A stretch of 64,000 nt of DNA, taken from the NCBI GenBank assembly GCA_017449065.1, contig JAFSKF010000042.1, positions 1 to 64,000 on the forward strand. Direction: 5' to 3'. The notes under the pieces are model-generated. The model worked only from the letters and a program-made list of their open reading frames with translations, was not told where the DNA came from and did not search any database. This document shows positions 53,801 to 61,485 of the stretch, piece by piece. A program made the translations under genes and the position numbers. Numbering within the stretch: position 1 is the stretch's first letter; every line of letters begins with the position of its first letter. The DNA is from Bacteroidales bacterium (lineage in GTDB: Bacteria > Bacteroidota > Bacteroidia > Bacteroidales > UBA3663).

Positions 53801-54647
53801 TGGTAATGTCTATTTGGATGGTGACACCATTGAAATCAACCGTCCTTCAGGAGGCTACATTGTGGCTCCGAGCCATGCTGCAGACGTTAAGTGGGGCTAT
53901 GTCTTCAAGAACAATGTGATCCGTCCGCGTCCGGGCGTCACGGTTACCGACATCTGGCTGGGTCGTCCTTGGCACAACGAGCCGAAGACTGTCTTCATCA
54001 ATACGCAGACATTCGTCAACATTCCTGCCAAAGGCTGGTACAACACCATGGGTGGTCTGCCTGCTCTCTGGGCTGATTACAACACTGTCGATGCCAACGG
54101 CAATCCTGTTGACCTATCGCAGCGCGAAACCTACTACTATTACACCAATAGCAGTACTGGCGAGAAGGTCGAAAGATTCAATGTCAAGAACTTCCTGACC
54201 GACGAAGAAGCTGCTGAATACACGCTGAAGAACGTGATGGGCGGTGACGACAACTGGCAGCCGGATCTAATGTGCGAGGCTTGCGAAGCTCCTGTTGTAA
54301 AGACCAACAACGAAGGCATTAGCTGGGACGCTGTTCCATACGCTATCTGCTACGTTGTCACCAAGAACGGAGAAGTGGCAGGATTCACCACCGAAACTTC
54401 TTTCAGCGGAACCATTGCATCCGGTGACGTATGGCAGGTACAGGCTGTAAACGAATTTGGCGGATTGAGCCAAAAGGCTACAGCCAAAGAAGATTCCACC
54501 ACTGGTGTTGAAAGCATGAAGTCTGTTGTCAACACAACTCCTCAGGCTGTATATACTCTGGACGGACGTCGTCAATCGACCTTGCAATCAGGTATGAACA
54601 TCGTCCGCATGAGCGATGGAACCGTTTGCAAAGTACTGCGCAAGTAA
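50811..54647 (+). CDS. Large modular CE8 pectin methylesterase with T9SS tail
   Basis: 1278 residues, much larger than the usual ~320-residue catalytic unit. Signal peptide to ~25; N-terminal beta-sandwich modules; an InlB/Flg_new-type repeat pair (~400-545, GYHFAAWVDENGE and LTFTGWDGDAQG); another carbohydrate-type module; an SbsA-like Ig domain (VGSNPAEGATDVSANGSI, ~730-825). The CE8 beta-helix then starts at VVAADGSGDYTSVQAAVDA, with catalytic Asp residues in SYQDTW (~964) and GAVDFIYN (~990), and LGRPW (~1050). The end is a T9SS-like tail (AVYTLDGRRQSTLQSGMNIV...KVLRK). Releases methanol from pectin ahead of depolymerases such as the GH28 at 26047. Confidence 0.9.
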   Translation: MKNKLFSHKLFITLFSLLPLSAMAQENVKLAEWNMESSEDIAVTWFNAGAPQIAPDEAVGEKADYLLTGWSEGRYWQLCSGWQNKVLRIENNTANAITDYTDAKQHNAYYEVQFPTTGYKDITVDFACAYGNNAEATLEAVVSTDGGQTWFDAGAYTTAGTWWTYNKNTVQLSANNKEKVILRLIAGNDFASNWNMDYVVVNGVAAEAAQAVNESGFTATWVMKESTLATAATVSTEGLFSVAELSWGDKLTPMGLRTDAGVTRQQFQPVEQAAAGDDAAAITFTLKPKKSLTFTPKKLSFNASRVGTNGGNFDVVVISGEQSVKVGEGLRPQLAKEDPYVSVHEFDLSEIPATDDIFYVKIYIYSLANNKQYAFSDLVITGDVAGTLEAIPAYSLNVSLGTEGAGKVSTNPAGNEFDEGTNITVSATQNFGYHFAAWVDENGETVSTENPYSFEIVKNTTLRATYTKNNVYALNLKLSEGVNDNLVQYAPTGNVVDGVHYYEEGTDVKLTAINNRILTFTGWDGDAQGTEQEYELKMVGEKNVTANFSAADYIVGWDLYYDQPAKDRAADYKAESDNAGMLSLRKADGTTNGWLTRGSSNGQENGKYAARIWKYLSEEWYFEISFSSKGYENLIISSCLGDDYNTYSVNNVQYSIDGENFSTIGTFNPPARGWDGPKEFSLPAEANNQDRVWIRWMPDRTSEKVGVASDYDGTSIAEIFVLADVAGGTEQQATLVGSNPAEGATDVSANGSIILNFDNKIKAGNGFATLNGEEIAPIISGKSAIFKYSGLKYNTDYTFSMPEGVLLSRSGKEVAAASINFKTMVRKQPEIRLFDAVVAADGSGDYTSVQAAVDAAPAGRAKPWLIFIKNGQYKEHVDIPKSKPYIHLIGQDRDLTVIKDDRMAGGENAQHVSVAATVVVNADNCFFENLTMENIYGHEQQAGPQALALNTIGDRIAMNGVALLSYQDTWITTSTSNNRHYIKNSIIEGAVDFIYNSGNVYLDGDTIEINRPSGGYIVAPSHAADVKWGYVFKNNVIRPRPGVTVTDIWLGRPWHNEPKTVFINTQTFVNIPAKGWYNTMGGLPALWADYNTVDANGNPVDLSQRETYYYYTNSSTGEKVERFNVKNFLTDEEAAEYTLKNVMGGDDNWQPDLMCEACEAPVVKTNNEGISWDAVPYAICYVVTKNGEVAGFTTETSFSGTIASGDVWQVQAVNEFGGLSQKATAKEDSTTGVESMKSVVNTTPQAVYTLDGRRQSTLQSGMNIVRMSDGTVCKVLRK

Positions 54648-54650
54648 TCA

Positions 54651-54679
54651 GTAAAGCGGGTCTTGGTGACCCGCTTTAC
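54651..54679. terminator. Perfect 12-bp hairpin after the pectinesterase
   Basis: GTAAAGCGGGTC (54651-54662) and GACCCGCTTTAC (54668-54679) around loop TTGGT, just after the stop codon. No U-run follows directly. Confidence 0.75.
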
Positions 54680-54687
54680 AAATATCA

Positions 54688-54721
54688 GATAAAAGGATGG
54701 CCGATTGGCCATCCTTTTATC
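54688..54721. terminator. Perfect 15-bp hairpin terminator
   Basis: Arms 54688-54702 and 54707-54721 are perfectly complementary with loop GATT and A/T-rich ends (GATAAAA, TTTTATC). Bidirectional. The remaining 54722-54898 shows no credible gene. Confidence 0.85.
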
Positions 54722-54898
54722 TTTACCGCTGGAAGTAGTAACTGAAGCGGATGATTCGGAATAATAAGAATGACGGGGAAGTTCCGTCACGACCGGAAAA
54801 CGCCACAAACCGGCAACCGCTATAGCGCCCTTAACCCAGGACATCGCCCTGTGGCAGTTATGGCATAAATGCACAGCACATCGTTGGTGGCAGACATC

Positions 54899-55627
54899 TT
54901 ACTTAATTTCTGCTTCGATGTCGGGTGCTACCAGTTTGTAGCCCCTTCCGTGAATGTTGATGATTTCGATAGCCGGATCTGAACGCAAATGCTTGCGAAG
55001 CTTAGTGATATAGACGTCCATCGAACGGGCATTGAAGTAGTTGTCGTCAATCCAGATGGTTTTGAGTGCCAGATTGCGCTCAAGAGTATCGTTGGCGTGC
55101 TGGCAGAGGAGATTCAAAAGATCGTTCTCCTTGGTGGTCAGTTTGTGCTGCTCATCGCCGCAGGAAAGTAGCTGTTTCTGAACCTCGAACAGATATTTGC
55201 CAAAACGGTATGACGTGACATCCTTGCCTTTCTTGCCCTTCACGCGACGAAGAATGGCCTCGATACGGAACTGTAGTTCCTCCATCGAGAACGGCTTGGT
55301 GATATAATCATCGCCGCCAATCTTGAAGCCCTCCAAAATATCCTCTTTCAGCGATTTTGCCGTCAGGAAGATGATTGGCACCTCAGCGTTCAAGGCGCGG
55401 ATTTCCTGAGCCGTAGTAAAGCCGTCTTTCTTTGGCATCATAACATCGAGCACACAGAAGTCGTAATGCCCCTTGAGGTAGGCCTTGACTCCCTCTTCGC
55501 CATCGCCGAAAAGGTCGCAGGCAAATCCCTTCGCCTGCAAATACTCCCTCAGAAGCATACCCAGATTTTCATCGTCTTCACACAACAGGATGTGAACTTT
55601 TTCATTGAGATTCTGTGACTGTGACAT
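54899..55627 (-). CDS. rprY: OmpR-family response regulator RprY
   Basis: DNA-binding response regulator, 242 residues. Receiver with Asp61 in CVLDVMMPKKDG as the phosphoacceptor, acidic pair CEDDEN and Lys in ITKPFSMEE; C-terminal winged helix (YRFGKYLFE...NARSMDVYITKLRKHL...IHGRGYKLV). Arranged 14 bp after its histidine kinase, as in Bacteroides rprXY. The name is from memory of that pair; other OmpR-type systems cannot be excluded. Confidence 0.9.
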   Translation of the reverse strand: MSQSQNLNEKVHILLCEDDENLGMLLREYLQAKGFACDLFGDGEEGVKAYLKGHYDFCVLDVMMPKKDGFTTAQEIRALNAEVPIIFLTAKSLKEDILEGFKIGGDDYITKPFSMEELQFRIEAILRRVKGKKGKDVTSYRFGKYLFEVQKQLLSCGDEQHKLTTKENDLLNLLCQHANDTLERNLALKTIWIDDNYFNARSMDVYITKLRKHLRSDPAIEIINIHGRGYKLVAPDIEAEIK

Positions 55628-55641
55628 AGTAATATAATTTT

Positions 55642-57237
55642 TTAGTTAGACATTAACGGAAGTGTAATGATAAAGGTGGTGCCTTCGCCAAAGGTGGATT
55701 CCGCCTTGATGGTCCCGCCATGATCGGTGATGATTTTCCAGACATAGGCCAAGCCCAGACCGAAGCCTTTCACATTATGCAGATTGCCGGTCGGAACGCG
55801 ATAGAACTTTTCGAAGATGCGTTTCAGGTTCTCTTTCTCGATACCGATGCCATTGTCCTGCACACGGATCTCGATGTGCTTGCTATCGGGATTGGAGGTC
55901 ACCACCTTCAGGTGCAACGGCACTTCCTCCCGGGCATATTTGTAAGCGTTGTCGAGCAAATTGAAAATCACATTGGTGAAGTGCATCTGATCGAGCATGC
56001 AGACATCGTCCTCAGCATCCAACTGCGCCTCGATGGTTCCTCCTGCCTTCTCGACCTTCAGCGAGAAGGAATTGACGACACTATCGACCAGCACATCGAC
56101 GCTTTCGTCCTTGAGCTTCAGATTGGTGCGCTGACGGTCGAACATAGACATCTGCAAAACCTTCTCGACCTGGAACCGCAACCGCTTGGTTTCATCATCG
56201 ATGACCCCGGTCACACGCTTCACCATTTCGGGCGATTTGCTTACTGTCGGATCATTCAGCATCTGCGACGCCAACGAAATGCTGGAAATCGGGGTCTTGA
56301 ACTCATGCGTCATATTGTTGATGAAATCGTTCTTCATTTCGCTCAGTTTCTTGCTTCGGAACAGAGAAATAATCACGAAGATGAAGAGGAACAGTACCAC
56401 CGCAGTAAATACGAACGAAGGAATCATGAACTTGATGCCGCTGCTGAGCAAGAACTTCTGCGACTTGGGAAAATAGACTTCTATGTAGTTATACTTGCCC
56501 TGCCGCGAAGCCACATTGCGCTCGCTGTCAAACAGGATTTGCATGAAACTTCCCTCCTCTTCCGCCTCTTCGGTCCGATAGCCCGGTGTGGAATAAGCGG
56601 TCCGGTTGTCGGTCCCAATGATGCTGTATTCAAAGGGCAGATCGTAACCATATTGCTTCAGACCGTCGGACAACATCTGGCTGAGTTCCTCCGTATTGAT
56701 TCGCTCCATGATCGGACGGTCGTTCTTATCGACCATCATGCGGAAAATCACATCGTCGAACAGATCGCGCTGATGGCGATACTGTCGCAATAACATCTCC
56801 TGCCGCGTTTTCTGCCGGCTCTGAATGGTGTTTCCCCGCTGCTTGGGTCCAATTTCCGGATTCGTGATAAAGGTGGTATCGACTCCGACAAACTCATAGA
56901 CCTGCGACGATCCGTCAGGATTGGTAATGGTGGTCCGGCTCCGATGATGCGAGCGACTCACTGCCACCGGTGGCATCAGGGTATCTTCCCCGTCATCATG
57001 GAACATATCTTCCAAGAGCTGCCGCTGGTCTTCGTCAAAATTGGAATCCAGATAACTCCGGGTTTCCTGGCGTTCAAGCTGCCTCATGGTCTGAAACAAC
57101 GCCTTGCTGACCGCCTGACTGAACTCTTCCTTCCGGCTGTCAACGATCTCGTCCAAATAGTTCATTTGGATTACAATCAAGCCTGCCAATGCAATGAAGA
57201 GGGCAATACTAATATACCAAATAGTGGTTTTTCTCAT
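55642..57237 (-). CDS. rprX: Sensor histidine kinase RprX
   Basis: 531 residues. N-terminal membrane helix (TTIWYISIALFIALAGLIVIQ), a periplasmic sensor region to about 260, a second membrane helix (FVFTAVVLFLFIFVIISLF), then HisKA with the phospho-His in FINNMTHEFKTPISS and HATPase_c with N box (NVIFNLLDNAYKYA), G1 (VQDNGIGI) and G2 (GFGLGLAYV). No HAMP domain is evident. Partner of the downstream RprY. I used ATG 57237 because the first helix starts there; the in-frame ATG at 57282 precedes the likely promoter. Confidence 0.9.
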   Translation of the reverse strand: MRKTTIWYISIALFIALAGLIVIQMNYLDEIVDSRKEEFSQAVSKALFQTMRQLERQETRSYLDSNFDEDQRQLLEDMFHDDGEDTLMPPVAVSRSHHRSRTTITNPDGSSQVYEFVGVDTTFITNPEIGPKQRGNTIQSRQKTRQEMLLRQYRHQRDLFDDVIFRMMVDKNDRPIMERINTEELSQMLSDGLKQYGYDLPFEYSIIGTDNRTAYSTPGYRTEEAEEEGSFMQILFDSERNVASRQGKYNYIEVYFPKSQKFLLSSGIKFMIPSFVFTAVVLFLFIFVIISLFRSKKLSEMKNDFINNMTHEFKTPISSISLASQMLNDPTVSKSPEMVKRVTGVIDDETKRLRFQVEKVLQMSMFDRQRTNLKLKDESVDVLVDSVVNSFSLKVEKAGGTIEAQLDAEDDVCMLDQMHFTNVIFNLLDNAYKYAREEVPLHLKVVTSNPDSKHIEIRVQDNGIGIEKENLKRIFEKFYRVPTGNLHNVKGFGLGLAYVWKIITDHGGTIKAESTFGEGTTFIITLPLMSN

Positions 57238-57257
57238 CGTTTTTAACTTTTCGGGTG

Positions 57258-57265
57258 CAAATTTA
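57258..57265 (-). promoter_or_regulatory. -7 box TAAATTTG of rprX
   Basis: TAnnTTTG match 20 nt before the rprX start; leader about 15 nt. No good -33 at 20 bp. Confidence 0.45.
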
Positions 57266-57386
57266 ACGATTAAATTTAACACTTGAAAATTTTTCTTCCA
57301 AAAAATGCACCCTATTAATGTTAATTAACAACGAATAGACTATAATGCCACAAAATGTGAATAAATTTAGGTTTTTCGGGAAATTA

Positions 57387-57418
57387 TTTGGTATTTTCTT
57401 GAAAAGATTGTAACTTTG
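57387..57418 (+). promoter_or_regulatory. Porin promoter, leaderless arrangement
   Basis: -33 TTTG at 57387-57390 and -7 TAACTTTG at 57411-57418, 20-bp spacer. Only CCCCC separates the -7 box from ATG 57424. Confidence 0.8.
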
Positions 57419-57423
57419 CCCCC

Positions 57424-59508
57424 ATGAAATCCGATTTTCGCGCTATATTATTAATAATGTGTATGTGTGCGGGCGCATGCACGGCTGTCGCTCAGGTGCA
57501 GATGAGCAGAAATACGGACGCCCAAGCCGCGGCTTCAGGCAGCAACCGCCTGACGGGCGGATCGCGTTCTGCCGGACAGCAGCCGGGCGACACGACAGAG
57601 GTGGAGGATGATCCCTGCATCCCCATACTCGATCATCGCCGCTGCTTCACCCTCGACCCTATGACGAGCCTGGTGTTTGCAGCCGTTCCCGACACGACCT
57701 TCCTCGATCTGGGCAACCGACAAAGCATGGAAAGCAAGGCCCTGGCAATCACCTACACTGGCAACCTGTATAGCCCGCATCAGGTGGAGGCTTTCTTCGA
57801 CCGGAGAACGTCGCACGACTTCCTCTTCGCCAATGCATACAATCTGTTCCGGACTGATCCGTCGCAGCAGATCTACTATAACACAAAGATGCCGTTCACG
57901 GTGCTGAACTACTCGAAGTCGGGCGGCAGCACGCAGGCGAACGATCACCTGAAAATGAACTTTGCCGGTAACTTCAACCAACAGATCGGAATCGGATCTC
58001 AACTCGACTATGTGTATGCCCGAGGCGAATATCCCAGCAGTTCTGCCAAGCCGCTACGCTGGGCAAGCTACGGCTACTATGAGGGTGACCAATACAAGGC
58101 ATACCTCAACTTCAACCTCTCAAAACTTGCCAACCAGGAAAACGGTGGTATCATGGATCGCGGATACGTGCTGAATCCCGACAACTACAACAGCAATTTT
58201 ACGGAGGCCCGCAATATGCCCACGAACATGGACGGTGTTTGGAGCGACAACGACCAGCGACAGTTGCACTTCCAGCACAGCTACGAACTGGGCAAGTGGA
58301 ATGAGGTGACCGATCCTGCCGACTCTGCGGTCTATGACGAGTTCACACCGATTGCCACCATCTTCCATTCCATCGACTTCGAAAGCTGGAAGCACGTCTA
58401 TCGGATGGATGCCGGAGCGGATGCAACCGAATCGGGATTCTTCAACAACTATTACTACGATAGTGCCCTTACCCATGATTCCACCCAATACCGCAACTTC
58501 AACTCTTATGCCGGCATCCGGCTGAACGAGGGCTTCAGCAAGTTCTCGCAGTTCGGTATCGGAGCATTCATCGGTTACGAACGGCAGCATTACATCCTGC
58601 TACAGGACAGCACCAACCTCAGCTATATCAATCGCAACCACTATTCGAACAACGTCTGGGTGGGCGGACAGCTGAGCCGGCACTTGTCGTCGATCCTGAC
58701 TTTCGATGCGAACATCCGCACGGCTATTTCGGGCGATAAAGTGGGCGACATCGACATCAACGGAACGGTTCAGACGGTCATTCCTTTCGGTAAGAAACGC
58801 CCAGAAACGGGCCTACGTTCCGACAGTGTCATCATCCAGGCAGGTGGGTTCATCAGGAATAGCCGGGTTTCCTACCTCATGGACCATTATTTCAGCAATC
58901 ATTTCCGCTGGAACAACGACTTCGACCGCGAACAGCGGGTGCGCATTGAGGGTAAGATCTCCTATCCCCGCACACAGACTAGTGTCCGTGTGGGCATCGA
59001 ACACATCAACAATTTCCACTATTTCGGAGAGGACTTCCTACCTGCTCAATACGGGAACCAGCTGGACATCTTCGGGTTGGAAATCCGACAGGGTCTGCAT
59101 GCCGGCAAATGGCTTAACTGGGACAATGCCGTGCTGGTACAGACCTCTACCGACGAGGACGTGCTGAGCCTACCGAACGTGAGCATCGAATCCGATCTTT
59201 CGTTCCGATTCACTATTGCCCGCACCTTGCACATACAGGCAGGCGTTGCCGGCTATTATCACACGGCGTATTACGCTCCGACCTACCAGCCTGCCACCCA
59301 GCAGTTTGCCGTTCAGCACGATATCAAGTGCGGCAACTTCCCAGTCCTAAACGGCTACATCAATGCCAACCTCAAGCGCATCAAGTTCTTCATGGCGATG
59401 CACAATATGCTGAACAACGCTGTTACAAACAACACTTTCCTGATGCCTTATTACCCGATGCAACCCCGCCGCTTTGAATACGGTGTGATTTTGGACCTCC
59501 AGAACTGA
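57424..59508 (+). CDS. Putative outer-membrane porin (Porin_10-like)
   Basis: 694 residues. Signal peptide MKSDFRAILLIMCMCAGACTAVAQ, a low-complexity region, then a long aromatic-rich beta-barrel with alternating strands up to a terminal FEYGVILDLQN. Resembles the Bacteroidota 'putative porin' family; solute unknown. It has its own consensus promoter with almost no leader. The helicase start overlaps its stop by one base (TGATG). Confidence 0.8.
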   Translation: MKSDFRAILLIMCMCAGACTAVAQVQMSRNTDAQAAASGSNRLTGGSRSAGQQPGDTTEVEDDPCIPILDHRRCFTLDPMTSLVFAAVPDTTFLDLGNRQSMESKALAITYTGNLYSPHQVEAFFDRRTSHDFLFANAYNLFRTDPSQQIYYNTKMPFTVLNYSKSGGSTQANDHLKMNFAGNFNQQIGIGSQLDYVYARGEYPSSSAKPLRWASYGYYEGDQYKAYLNFNLSKLANQENGGIMDRGYVLNPDNYNSNFTEARNMPTNMDGVWSDNDQRQLHFQHSYELGKWNEVTDPADSAVYDEFTPIATIFHSIDFESWKHVYRMDAGADATESGFFNNYYYDSALTHDSTQYRNFNSYAGIRLNEGFSKFSQFGIGAFIGYERQHYILLQDSTNLSYINRNHYSNNVWVGGQLSRHLSSILTFDANIRTAISGDKVGDIDINGTVQTVIPFGKKRPETGLRSDSVIIQAGGFIRNSRVSYLMDHYFSNHFRWNNDFDREQRVRIEGKISYPRTQTSVRVGIEHINNFHYFGEDFLPAQYGNQLDIFGLEIRQGLHAGKWLNWDNAVLVQTSTDEDVLSLPNVSIESDLSFRFTIARTLHIQAGVAGYYHTAYYAPTYQPATQQFAVQHDIKCGNFPVLNGYINANLKRIKFFMAMHNMLNNAVTNNTFLMPYYPMQPRRFEYGVILDLQN

Positions 59509-61433
59509 TGGCTATTTCCCAATACTTTGCAGAGCAGGAACGTCTGCTCAAGATGGAATATGAATGCGAGAAGCGCGAATACGAAGAGTTGTCGCGCCAC
59601 ATCGGTATTCAGAGACGCATCCGTCAGGGTAAGTGCTGGTTCCCGATCGGAGGCGGTCGCACGTTCTACAATGCCCTGAACCAGATGGTAATCGAGGTAC
59701 TCCGCGACGGAGGAAACGAAGCGTCCGACATGTCGCCAGAAGAACCGGTGATGGTAATTCCCGACCATGAGTTCGAACCCGGCAAACCGGTTGTCTTCTT
59801 CCACACAAACGAGGGAAGTGAGAATCCGCTGTTCCTGCCTTGGCAATGTCAGGTATCGCGCGTCGATGGGCAACGGATGATGATTACCATCCCCGGACTC
59901 CAGGCAGCAGAGTCGTTGCGCGATTACATCCGTCAGGGACGTCTGGGGGTGCAACTTTCGTTCGACGCCACTTCCCACCGCGTCATGCGCGACGCTATCC
60001 ATCGCATCCAGAACACGGAGAATCCAAAGCTGCAGCATCTGCGGGAAGTACTGGCCGGAACGGCTCATCCGTCTTTCCGAACCGAGCAACCCATTTCGTT
60101 TCCATGGCTCAACCCGTCGCAGCAGAAGGCGGTCATGAAGGTTATCTGCGCCCGTGAAGTGGCTATCGTGCACGGACCTCCCGGAACCGGCAAGACCACT
60201 ACGCTGGTGGAAGCCATCGGAGAAACGCTTCGCAGGGAGCCGCAGGTGCTGGTTTGCGCACAGAGCAATGCTGCTGTCGATTGGATCAGCGAACAGCTGT
60301 TGGCAAGAGGCATTTCGGTGCTACGTGTGGGCAATCCGATGCGTGTCAGCGACTCGCTGCTCGATGCTACCTACGAGCGTCGCTATGAGGCACATCCCGA
60401 CTACCCCGAACTTTGGGCAATACGCAAGGCGGAACGTGAATCGAAGAACCGGAATAACCTCAGCCGCCTGCACCACAGGCGCATGGAACTCGAAATCCGC
60501 ATCAACGAAGACTTGTTCGCACAGAGCCGGGTCATTGCCTGCACACTCATCGGCACTTCTGCCCGTGTGCTCGAACGGATGCACTTCTCCACGTTGTTCA
60601 TCGACGAGGCGGCTCAGGCTTACGAAGCTGCCTGCTGGGCAGCCATCCTGAAAGCAGACCGGGTGATTCTGGCGGGCGACCATTGCCAGCTGCCTCCCAC
60701 CATCAAGTGTTTCGAGGCGGAGAAACAGGGCTTGGGCAAGACGCTGATGGAAAAGGTGGCGACGGGCAAGCCTACTTGTGTGGAACTGCTCAACGTCCAG
60801 TATCGCATGAATGCTGACATTATGCGGTTCTCGAGCGACTGGTTCTACAACGGACGGCTTACGGCGGCACCCGAGATTGCCCACCGCACGGTACTGGAAC
60901 TCGACTCTCCTCTGGTGTGGATCGACACCGCCCGATTAGGCTTCGAAGAACAGCTGAACCCGCTCAGCCAAAGCCGGCTGAACACCAGCGAGGGCCTACT
61001 ACTGGTGAAAACCTTACGCGACTACGTGCGCCAAATGGGGATGAACCGCATCCTGAACGACCGGGTGGATTTCGGTATCATCTCGCCCTACAAGAGCCAG
61101 GTACAACTGCTGCGAAAACTCATCCGCCAGAGCAATTTTCTGAAACCGATACAGAAACAGATTTCTGTCAATACGGTGGACGGTTTCCAGGGACAGGAGC
61201 GCGACGTGATTATGATCTCGATGGTGAGAGGCAACGACGATGGACGCATCGGGTTTCTGAACGATCTGCGCCGCATGAACGTTGCCATTACACGTGCCCG
61301 TATGAAACTGATTGTCTTGGGCGATACGGAAACACTGTCGCACACCATTTTTTACAAAAAACTCATCGAACACTTTGCTGAAGATGGAAAAATGGTACAA
61401 TTAGAACCGGAAAATGAAGTTTTTCCACAATAA
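59508..61433 (+). CDS. Superfamily 1 helicase (Upf1/IGHMBP2-like)
   Basis: 641 residues. N-terminal beta-barrel-type region (~40-150), Walker A GPPGTGKTT (~224), CAQSNAAVDW, motif II DEAAQAYEAACW (~365), motif III GDHCQLPPT, motif IV-V VQYRMN, and TVDGFQGQERDVIMISMVR with the terminal NVAITRARMKLIVLGD. These are the motifs of 5'-3' SF1B helicases of the Upf1 type. Acts on nucleic acid in the cytoplasm; specific role unknown. Translationally coupled to the porin gene by TGATG. Confidence 0.92.
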   Translation: MAISQYFAEQERLLKMEYECEKREYEELSRHIGIQRRIRQGKCWFPIGGGRTFYNALNQMVIEVLRDGGNEASDMSPEEPVMVIPDHEFEPGKPVVFFHTNEGSENPLFLPWQCQVSRVDGQRMMITIPGLQAAESLRDYIRQGRLGVQLSFDATSHRVMRDAIHRIQNTENPKLQHLREVLAGTAHPSFRTEQPISFPWLNPSQQKAVMKVICAREVAIVHGPPGTGKTTTLVEAIGETLRREPQVLVCAQSNAAVDWISEQLLARGISVLRVGNPMRVSDSLLDATYERRYEAHPDYPELWAIRKAERESKNRNNLSRLHHRRMELEIRINEDLFAQSRVIACTLIGTSARVLERMHFSTLFIDEAAQAYEAACWAAILKADRVILAGDHCQLPPTIKCFEAEKQGLGKTLMEKVATGKPTCVELLNVQYRMNADIMRFSSDWFYNGRLTAAPEIAHRTVLELDSPLVWIDTARLGFEEQLNPLSQSRLNTSEGLLLVKTLRDYVRQMGMNRILNDRVDFGIISPYKSQVQLLRKLIRQSNFLKPIQKQISVNTVDGFQGQERDVIMISMVRGNDDGRIGFLNDLRRMNVAITRARMKLIVLGDTETLSHTIFYKKLIEHFAEDGKMVQLEPENEVFPQ

Positions 61434-61434
61434 T

Positions 61435-61466
61435 TTTGGACAATTCCACAAATATCTCTATCTTTG
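61435..61466 (+). promoter_or_regulatory. porX promoter
   Basis: -33 TTTG at 61435-61438 and -7 TATCTTTG at 61459-61466, 20-bp spacer; leader about 20 nt. Confidence 0.8.
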
Positions 61467-61485
61467 CCAAAAATTCTAATCACCA

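Noticed and set aside
54822..54897. 25-codon minus-strand frame after rprY
   Set aside because: No ribosome-binding site, no conserved motif, and too short to support.
57258..57418. rprX-porin divergent region as a single shared operator
   Set aside because: I find two separate -7 boxes but no repeated motif between them that would support common control.
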